Assembly: GCA_948144175.1 (NCBI GenBank)
Contig: CANXME010002327.1
Coordinates: forward strand, 2,588,501 to 2,652,500
Direction: 5' to 3'
Source of the DNA: Closterium sp. NIES-65
Taxonomy: Eukaryota; Streptophyta; Zygnematophyceae; Desmidiales; Closteriaceae
Length of the DNA: 64,000 nt
This document shows positions 56,809 to 64,000 of this stretch, piece after piece. The notes beneath the pieces are model-generated. The model was not told where the DNA came from and did no database searches. It saw only the letters and a program-made list of their open reading frames with translations. The position numbers and the translations under genes are program-made. Each line of letters starts with the position of its first letter. Position 1 is the stretch's first letter.

Positions 56809-59800
56809 ATGAAGCGGTTTGCGTTCGAAAATATAGATCCCAACCATTTGTCCCATCGCAGTTCCGAGAGAGAAGCAGCGTCAAAGATCCCGGCGCCCAC
56901 CACGGCGTCGAAGCTGCTGCCGCCGAGCCACCTGATGACGCCGTGCACCCCGCGCCTCAGCTTCGCCTTCGCTCACCCCCCCGACACTCTCTCCAAGCCA
57001 GGACCCAGCGGGCCGCCTCGCCGATTCTCCCTCATGCCACCCGCGTCGTCGGGTCGCTCTTCCATGTGCCCCACCCCGGCTGTAGGCCGGCAGAGCTTGG
57101 CGGGCGGGAAGAGTAACGGCGGGTCGAAGGCGGACCCTCGGCCGATCACGAGCAAGGCGTACCAGAGCCGGTGCGCGGACTCGGTGCTGGAGTATCTGCT
57201 GGCGGCGGGGTACGACCGCAGCTTGAACCGCAAGGTGTTGGCCATGCCGAGCAGCAAGGACTTCTTCCGCATGGCGGAGTTCCTCCTCGCGCGCATCGAC
57301 CCGCGCTTCAAGCTGGGCGCGAAGCAAGACGACGACCTGCTAGCGGCGCTCAAGTGGCTCGGATACCCGTTCAGCATCAGCAAGAACGCGCTGCACTCCG
57401 TCGGCACGCCGCACACGTGGCCGCCGTTGCTCGCCATGCTGCACTGGCTCGTGCAGCTGCTCGCCTACCACCAAGCCACCACCGCCACGCACTCCGCTCC
57501 ATCCGCATCGGCTCAAGCGGGCGCGGTGCATCCGGTGCGGCGGTTGTTCTTGGAGCAGGTGCGCGCGGGGTTCCGCGTGTTCATGAGCGAGGAGGACGAG
57601 GACGCCGCCACGGCCGGCAGCCACGCCGCCATGGAGGAGTTCGTGCGACGCAGCGATGCCATGCTGGACGACGTGCGACGGAGCATCGGCCAAAAGGAAG
57701 AGATCGTGCAGCGCCTCAAGGTGAGGCGCGCGCCCCGTGGCACGACGACGCATGCGTGCAAATCTGTTGTAGCTCACCCGCAATTGTCTCCGTTGTGGTG
57801 TGTGGTTTGAATGGTGACGTGACAGGAGCGAGTGCAACAGGCGGAGGGGCCGTCGCGGCTGGAGGCGGTGGTGGCGCAGCGCCAGGCGGTGGTGAAGGCG
57901 GTGGGGGACGCGGAGAGGCGAGCGGCGCAGGCGAGAACGGAGAGCAAGGTGCGTCTCCTTGGATTGGTGCCTTTCCTACCCCTCATGATTAGATCCGCGA
58001 CACTCATAAAAGCGCGGCGAGTTTTTAGGTGCGCGCAACATCTAGGTTGATGGTCTACAACTCGGCCTCGTCAGCCGCTGCCCGCCGCCACCCCATGGTG
58101 CGGTGGCTGCCCAGCAGCGTGTGAGCATCCCTCGGCCTGTGCGCCCATCCCATCGTGTGTGTGCGCCCATCCCATCGTGTGTGTCCCCTCGCAGGAGTTA
58201 GATGCGTCGATGGAGGAGAAGCGCGCGGAACTGGAGGAGCGTCGTCGCGCAACGCAGGCGATGAAGGCGGAGAACGCGCGGTTGCGCGCGACAGTGGAGG
58301 CGCAGGGGGTGACAGCGGCGGAGGTGGAGCGCATGGTGACACTCAAGGCGCAGCGCGAGGAGGCGCGCATGGCGGTGATGGCGGGGCGCAAGGACGCGGA
58401 GAAGGAGGCGTGGGCGGCGGAAGTGGAGGTGGCGAGGCTGGTGGCGCAGATGGAGGCAGGCGCGCACGAATTCAACGCGCTCGCCGCCAAGTGAGTTGCG
58501 GGCGGGCTGACGGGCGGGTGGGCAGGCGAGCCAGTCTGGGTTTAGGGTTGCTGGGTGTGCTGAATGGAGATCGCGACGCAGGAACGCGACAGGACCGTGT
58601 TACGCGCACGGCTCGTCATGTTGAGCGTATCCTGTCCGTGCGCGTGCACTGTCCCTCCTTGTTTCTGTACTTGCTCAGGCGCAAGCTGGTGCCCGACACG
58701 GCGAAGCACGCGCGCGGAATGCGATACGACGTGTGCGTGAATCCGCGTGCGGGCACATGGACGGACATGCTGGGCGACTGCCACCCCAAGGCGGACATCC
58801 GCGCGGGGCTGGCGGGCGTGCTGCGCACATACGAGGAGAAGCGCGCGTGGCGGGAGAGGCAGGTGGCGGAGGCGGAGGCGGAGGTGGAGCAGGCGGAGGG
58901 CGAGGCGAAGGACGCACAGGCAGCGGCGCAGCACATGGAGAAGATGCGCACCATGGTGAGATGGGGGGGGGGGGGGGGGGGGGGGAGTGTTGAGATGGGG
59001 GGAGATGCGCATGATTGTGATAGCTGGACACACAAGGGTTTGAATCGCGTGAAAAAACGGGGCCTCTTGAATGGGCCGTGGGACGGAAGAACCTGTCCTG
59101 TTGTGGTGCAAGCGACGCACGGGTGCCCAAGGAGCTTGTGGGCGTCCATGTGTGCTTGGCTGCCATCTGTTGTGCGCCCCACTCTGCATGCTCTCCACTA
59201 CCCCTGTCCCTTGATTGTACAAACATGTGTGTATGTGTGCATTCTGAAATACCTGAGCGTTTCCATTGCATGTGCAGCTGGAGCAGGACGAGAGGGAGGA
59301 GATTGAGATGCGGCAGAAGCATGTGGAAGCCATGGTGGTGAAAGTGCGCGAGAGCGAGAGGCGCGTGCGGCAGCTGGAGCAGGGGCGCGGCGATGAGATC
59401 ACTCAGCTGGAGCAGGAGCTCAAGGTGAGACAGGCAGTGCGACCGGAGAGCAGGCCAGAGGGCCGCAGGCAGGGGGAGAAGGCCAGAGGGCCGCAGGCAG
59501 GGGGAGAAGGCCAGAGGGCCGCAGGCAGGGGGAGAAGGCCGGAGGGCAGCAGGTGAGGGGAGAGGCAGGAGGGCAGCAGGTAAGGGGAGAAGGCAGGAGG
59601 GCAGCAGGTAAGGTGAGAGGCAGGAGGGCAGCAGGTAAGGGGAGAGGCAGGAGGGCAGCAGGTAAGGGGAGAGGCAGGAGGGCAGCAGGTAAGGGGAGAG
59701 GCAGGAGTGCAGCAGGTAAGGGGAGAGGCAGGAGGGCAGCAGGTAAGGTGAGAGGCAGGAGGGCAGCAGGTAAGGGGAGAGGCAGGAGGGCAGCAGGTAA

Positions 59801-60536
59801 GGTGAGAGGCAGGAGGGCAGCAGGTAAGGTGAGAGGCAGGAGGGCAGCAGGTAAGGTGAGAGGCAGGAGGGCAGCAGGTAAGGGGAGAGGCAGGAGGGCA
59901 GCAGGTAAGGTGAGAGGCAGGAGGGCAGCAGGTAAGGTGAGAGGCAGGAGGGCAGCAGGTAAGGTGAGAGGCAGGAGGGCAGCAGGTAAGGGGAGAGGCA
60001 GGAGGGCAGCAGGTAAGGGGAGAGGCAGGAGGGCAGCAGGTAAGGTGAGAGGCAGGAGGGCAGCAGGTAAGGTGAGAGGCAGGAGGGCAGCAGGTAAGGT
60101 GAGAGGCAGGAGGGCAGCAGGTAAGGTGAGAGGCAGGAGGGCAGCAGGTAAGGTGAGAGGCAGGAGGGACATGAAACCGGATACAAGGTGGGCCAGAAGC
60201 ACGTCCAAACCCTAAGCTGGATTCTTTACAGAAGTATCTTTCCGTAATGAAGCCCTAGTTAGGAGCAACTGCACTGGTTGCTAACATGGATAATTTCAAC
60301 CGCATTACACCATAACCTTCCTTTCCTTTCTGCGTTGTCTGTCTGCACATGCGCAGTTGGCAGTGGCAGAGAGCCGAGCGGAGCGACGGAGGGAGGTGGA
60401 AGAGATGGCGCAGACGCTGCAGCGCGTGACACGAGTCGATGGCTTGCTGCAGGAACATGTGGCCTCGGTCAGCCACGCAGTAACAGCAGTTGATGAGAGC
60501 TGCAACAGGATCACACTGCAACCACTGCCGGAGTAG
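56809..60536 (+). CDS. NDC80: Kinetochore protein NDC80/HEC1 homologue, 6 exons
   Basis: Outer-kinetochore subunit of the NDC80 complex (with NUF2, SPC24, SPC25) that binds microtubules through a calponin-homology domain. Exons: 56809-57720, 57826-57948, 58195-58490, 58679-58955, 59278-59424 and 60357-60536. Phases agree and the product is 644 residues, close to the human length (642). Residues 1-108 form a basic, Ser/Pro-rich tail. DPRPITSKAYQSRCADSVLE from about 109 begins the CH domain, which includes FFRMAEFLLARIDPRF, LGYPFSISKNALHSVGTPHT and WPPLLAMLHWLVQLL. From about 275 on it is a long coiled coil. Exon 4 carries AGTWTDMLGDCHPKADIRAG. The start at 56809 is the first ATG in frame. Introns hold a 23-G run (intron 4) and a 27-bp minisatellite (intron 5). 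Confidence 0.93.
58963..58985 (+). repeat. Run of 23 guanines in NDC80 intron 4
   Basis: Uninterrupted G run starting seven bases after the donor of exon 4. It could form a G-quadruplex in the transcript close to the splice site, or its length could be imprecise because homopolymers are hard to sequence. Confidence 0.8.
59541..60167 (+). repeat. 27-bp minisatellite with splice-like motifs in NDC80 intron 5
   Basis: About 23 head-to-tail copies of a 27-base unit, GCAGCAGGTAAGGTGAGAGG plus CAGGAGG, with GTGAGA/GGGAGA variation. Every unit contains CAG|GTAAGG, a near-perfect donor. The real donor of exon 5 (CAAG|GTGAGA) lies 117 bases upstream. A related degenerate array of GGCCGCAGGCAGGGGGAGAA units is at 59458-59540. 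Confidence 0.93.
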
Positions 60537-60885
60537 GTGCTGCACCTTAAACTTCGCTGCCTGTTTGCAATGTTTGCGGGTTGCGGTATGTGAAATACGG
60601 ATACCTGGATGTAGAAGGGTGTAGAAACTCTCTAGATATACCGGTAGTGTGCTGTATGTGTTGCACTACAAGCATGGTGTAACCAACCAAGTTCCCTGGT
60701 CTAATCTAAGGATGTATGTGTATTCCATCTCGTGTCAGGTCAGGAGTACGGTACTGTTTGTTTTGTGCGGAACTTGCGGGTGACACAAAGTTGCACAACA
60801 GCCACTTCCAGGAATGTAAGGCGACCTTGCCAGATTGATGTGCGATGAATGCACGCATCGAAATGAAAAGTGAGGCATAAGGACA
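60537..60885. other. Downstream flank of NDC80
   Basis: Probably the 3' untranslated region and spacer. No further gene is recognised. Confidence 0.4.
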
Positions 60886-60989
60886 CCGTAGTTTCCCGTA
60901 TATAGGACCCTCCTGAAAGAGAGTCCCCCGGGTTTTTTATGCGGGGGCGAAGAAAACGTTAATTTAGGGTCAAAACGTGAGGTGAGGAC
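60886..60989. mobile_element. Left end of a TA-type inverted-repeat element, cut by Copia-C
   Basis: CCGTAGTTTCCCGTATATAG, followed by GACCCTCC and the later word CCCCCGGGTTTTTTATGCGG, aligns with the left end of the 50755-51666 element (CCGTATTACCCCGGACATAC, then CCCCCCGGGTGGCTTGTGCG). The rest would lie beyond Copia-C, outside the window. The flank is CA, not TA. Confidence 0.45.
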
Positions 60990-61439
60990 TGTTGGAAACA
61001 ATTAACTCTAAGCGCCTCTGTCGTGTCGAAACACCAAGTCAGAAGCGAAGCGAAGCATATCGAAGCACCGGCGAGTCAACCCTCGGAGGTTGATCAGTTG
61101 CTGGAGGTTACGCGAAAGTCAAAGGTCAGCGACCGTTGACCTGACAAGTACAGCGAGACAGCAAGGACACACAACTGACTCGTTACAGAGCACTTGCCCG
61201 AGTCGTCACTGTATCGAACCGCAACAGCAACAGTAAAACAGTTGGAACCGTATCTCTTCGTATTCCTTGTACTCTTACCGTATATAATCTTGTATCTCTT
61301 TGCTTTAATCAATCAACTTTGCCCTCACATACTAGCGCAAGGTGGTTCACAATTCTTCATTAAACGCTTCCGTTATTACATCAGTTCTACCCAGAGCTCA
61401 CCCCTGCAAAGATCCTAAGGGCTATTTCTCAGCCCAACA
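60990..61439 (+). repeat. 5' LTR of Copia-C
   Basis: About 450 bases, TGTTGGAAAC to CCCAACA, clearly related to the Copia-A LTR. The W-box-like repeat at 61118-61140 has one mismatch (GACCGTTGAC). Confidence 0.9.
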
Positions 61440-61496
61440 TGGTATGAGAGCTATCAGGGGGATTCAACTATCAAGACACCTACAACATCAGAAGAC

Positions 61497-62060
61497 ATGG
61501 CTACTCAGAAGGAAAGGAGTTCCTCTATTGGTTCTCCCGGCACTACTCCTACTCCACCTCCTGCCTCTGGCCTACAGACAGAGGAGGGTACGGCAACAAG
61601 ACCCAGGGCAACATCCACCGAGACTCCCGCGAATCAACCTGCAGGCTTCGACCAGAGCATGATGGAGAAGTTTTTCTCCTTCATGTCTTTCTACGAGCAA
61701 CACCAGCAATCGGTACATGCGCAGTCACACAACAGCAACAACAACAACGACGTGATTCCAATGAGCCTCGATGGTTCATCCTAAGCACGTGGAAATCAAC
61801 AGCAGCAACCTACCTTTGCTCCGTACGAGCCCCAGCGCGACTCCGTCAACTTTATGCCACAACCGCAGCCTGCACCTGAACAAGAGAAGACACTGGACGC
61901 GCTACAAGTTCAGTCGCAGTTCGCGCACGTCCTGAAGCTGCAGACGTCAAGACCTTTCGACGGAAAGGACTTCTTTACCTGGTCATTCGAGTTCGAGCTG
62001 ATGATGGAAGGCGCGCAAATCCTCGGCTTCTTCGACGGATCCTTGCCACACCCAACAAAC
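61497..62060 (+). pseudogene. Copia-C gag fragment
   Basis: It starts MATQKERSSSIGSPG and contains the Asn-rich stretch and FTWSFEFELMMEGAQILGFF. TAA at 61782-61784 breaks the frame, and it is cut at PHPTN by the LTR of Z. Confidence 0.88.
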
Positions 62061-62186
62061 TGTCGAACTCATATGCTATAGTCTGTGTAGGCTATAGTGG
62101 GTTAGACAATATGTGGTACAACACTTTTAGGTTTTCCTACTTGTACCCACCTGCTTGCTAGTTCATTCATTCCTCACTTCTTCACA
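62061..62186 (+). repeat. 5' LTR of Z
   Basis: TGTCGAACTCATATG to CTTCTTCACA, 126 bases, followed by the primer-binding site. Confidence 0.88.
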
Positions 62187-62199
62187 TGGTATAGAGCAG

Positions 62200-62215
62200 G
62201 TTCCCTAGTGGGAAC
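62200..62215 (+). promoter_or_regulatory. Leader hairpin next to the primer-binding site of Z
   Basis: GTTCCC-TAGT-GGGAAC, a 6-bp stem with a 4-base loop. Position and flanks are the same as in X1, but the stem sequence differs, so pairing rather than sequence is kept. Confidence 0.6.
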
Positions 62216-62989
62216 GCTTCCCAAGGCCCACCACTAAAATCGACTCTTTTTTTTTTTTTTTTTTTTTTTTTTTATGACCGGAGCGCGAGTCGCTCCTGCC
62301 CGAGGCGCGCCCCGTGGGCCGCCCTTCTGTCGAGCCCTCCTAGAGGCCCCTCGCGCCACCCTTAGTGGCCCCGTCGCCACCCCTAGCGGCCCCGTCGCCG
62401 CCCTTCTAGGCCCCTCGAGGCCCCTTCGCGGCCCCGTCGCCGCCCCTAGCGGCCCCGTCACCGCTCGTCCAGGCCCCTCGCGGCCCCTACGCGGCCCCGT
62501 CGCCGCCCCTAGCGGCCCCGTCGCCGCCCCTCGCAGCCCCGTCGCCGCCCCTACCGGCCCCGTCGCCGCCCCTACGCGGCCCCGTCGCCGCCCCTACGCG
62601 GCCCCGTCGCCGCCCCTACGCGGCCCCGTTGCCGCCCTTAGCGGCCCCGTCGCCGCCCCTTGCGGCCCCGACGCCGCCCCTTTCGGCCCCTCCCCGGCCC
62701 CTTCACTGCCGAGCCGCCAAGCAGCCGGACAGCCGAGCAGCCGAGCCGCCCAACAGCCGAGCCGCCGAGCCGCCCAGCAGCCGAGCCGCCGAACCGCCGA
62801 GCCGCCGAGCCGCCCAGCAGCCGAGCCGCCGAGCCGCCGAGCAGCCGAGCCGCCGAGCCGCCTAGCAACCGAGCCGCCGAGGCCGCTGTCGAGCCGCTAC
62901 TACCGCGGTTGCCGCCCTGTTCCTTCCGGCGCGCCCCGGCCCTACCCACCCGGACTGGTGAGAGCACTCCTTGCTAGACCACTGCTGTC

Positions 62990-64000
62990 ATGGCTACCCC
63001 CAGTGTCCTTACCTTTGATGCTGAGGGTCGTGCTGTTGACTTCGAGGTCTGGGTAGATGACCTACAACTCTTCCTACAGTGCGATAGGGCAGACGGACTC
63101 TCTCTGTTCGATCTCACCTCTGGTGCCTCTGCCCCGCCTGCTGATGCTGACAGCACTGTTCGCTCACAGTGGGCCACCCGCGATGCTGCTGCCCGTCTTG
63201 CTGTGCGTCGCCACTTACCGACCACTGAGCGTGCGCACTTTAGTCAGTACAAGAGTGCTAAGACCTTGTACGACGCTGTAGTTGCACGCTAATCTTCTCC
63301 TGCCACTGCTGCTCTTAGCCGCCTCATGCTGCCGTACCTGTTTCCTGACCTCGCAGCCTTTTCCATTGTCGCTGACCTCATTACGCACCTTCGCACTAGT
63401 GACACTCGCTACCGAGCTGCGCTTCCTGCTGAGTTCTGCGCCAAGAACCCCCCCCCATGTACATCACCCTCTACTACATAGTCACCCGGCTCCCTGACTC
63501 CCTTCGCTCGGTCAGGGACCACTTCCTCTCTGTTTGCCCCACCACACTCACCGTTGACCTCCTCGAGGAGCGCCTCCTGGCAGCTGAGAAGAGTATACTC
63601 GTTGTAGGAGCCTCTAGAGGTGACCCGCGTGCCCCTGTCTTTGAGGGGTGCTCCCCCTCCCCCCTTTTGCCCTCTGTTGCCTCTGCTGCTGCCGTCGACT
63701 TCGTTGGAATCGTGTCGGTCGGCGCTGCGTCTGCCCCTAGCGAGCGACGCCGCACCGGCAAGGACAAGGGGGGCAAGGGCGCTGGAGGGGCTGGCGGGGG
63801 CGGTGGAGGTGGAGGTGGAGGAGGCGGAGGGAGTGGGAGTGGTGGTGGGAGTGGTGGCGGGGGTGGGGGCTTCAGTGGCGGCGGTGGCGGCAGAGGCGGC
63901 GGGGGCGGTGGCGGTGGGAGTGGAGGAGGAGGCGGTGGCGGCGGCGGCGGAGGTGGTGGCGGAGGAGGTGGAGCTAGTCGGGGTGGCTCTGCGCAGCGGG
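62990..64000 (+). pseudogene. Z gag (broken, continues past window)
   Basis: It starts MATPSVLTFDAEGRAVDFEV, homologous to X1 Gag. TAA at 63290-63292 replaces a sense codon. An indel in a C-run near 63455 shifts the frame, after which YITLYYIVTRLPDSLRSVRD continues. A poly-Gly tract begins near 63780 and extends past the window end. No finger or pol region is visible. Confidence 0.85.

Larger units (their letters stand above)
60990..64000 (+). mobile_element. Copia-C: third copy of the Copia-A/B family, runs off the window
   Basis: 5' LTR 60990-61439, primer-binding site TGGTATGAGAGC at 61440, and a gag remnant from 61497, split at 62061 by element Z. The 3' end is outside the window, so the target duplication (AGGAC expected from 60985-60989) cannot be confirmed. 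Confidence 0.88.
62061..64000 (+). mobile_element. Z: X-related copia element inside Copia-C, incomplete at window end
   Basis: 5' LTR 62061-62186 (126 bp), primer-binding site TGGTATAGAGCAGG at 62187, hairpin at 62200-62215, a run of 27 T (62247-62273), a GC-rich leader with GCCCCGTCGCCGCCCCTA and GAGCCGCC repeats to about 62900, then gag. Its LTR resembles those of Y and N more than that of X1/X2. Confidence 0.9.

Noticed and set aside
58675-60186. 503-codon minus-strand frame and 220-codon plus-strand frame over the NDC80 minisatellite
   Set aside because: A 27-bp repeat without stops stays open in all frames. The sequence is an intron between two well-supported NDC80 exons.

Overview
The window looks like nuclear DNA of a green-lineage eukaryote. 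It holds spliced genes with GT-AG introns whose 3' ends are long C/T-rich runs, a plant-type MATE transporter, and Ty1/copia elements primed by initiator tRNA-Met. A streptophyte alga (for example a zygnematophyte such as Closterium) or an early-diverging land plant fits best. This is an inference from gene style, not a species identification.

Host genes. Five loci are supported: a 10-exon MATE efflux transporter (2190-6726, +), an 11-exon LYC1-like GNAT acetyltransferase (14849-20338, +), a 4-exon cytosolic ribosomal protein uL24/RPL26 (20916-23118, -), an intronless low-complexity hypothetical gene (53998-55200, -), and a 6-exon NDC80/HEC1 kinetochore gene (56809-60536, +). For the four spliced genes the exon phases agree throughout and give 526, 452, 146 and 644 residues. 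Each protein acts in its own process (export, acetylation, translation, chromosome segregation). Nothing suggests an operon or a shared pathway.

Mobile DNA. The rest is mostly nested transposons. Copia-A (6862-14561, target duplication CTGGT) lies between the MATE and LYC1-like genes and carries a small non-autonomous LTR element, N (9360-11004, duplication GAGAC). Copia-B (24305-52894, duplication CAACC) is the same family and has been split by three insertions: the composite element X1 (26110-39132), the minus-strand element X2 (41780-50443) and a TA-flanked terminal-inverted-repeat element (50755-51666). X1 contains a truncated chromodomain Ty3/gypsy element, a related element Y whose LTR abuts the gypsy gag, and a chimeric junction. 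X2 contains a 1-kb TG...CA insert resembling a solo LTR. Copia-C starts at 60990 and is split at 62061 by element Z, which runs off the window. A Harbinger-like MITE (23485-24138) and a second TA-flanked element (53309-53833) complete the set.

Most notable observations. (1) Elements X1/X2, Z and N have different sequences directly after the primer-binding site, but all can fold the same kind of short stem with a 4-nt loop. (2) In three genes a splice donor is embedded in a tandem repeat; in the LYC1-like gene a 48-bp unit carries the donor 18 times in frame. (3) The MATE gene keeps decayed extra copies of exons just upstream of the working ones. (4) The X-type Gag has a glycine-rich tract and a CCCH-like finger. 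(5) The Copia-A/B/C LTRs share an inverted pair of W-box-like motifs. (6) Copia-A and Copia-B carry Asp-Ser/Thr-Cys where the protease is expected to have Asp-Ser/Thr-Gly.
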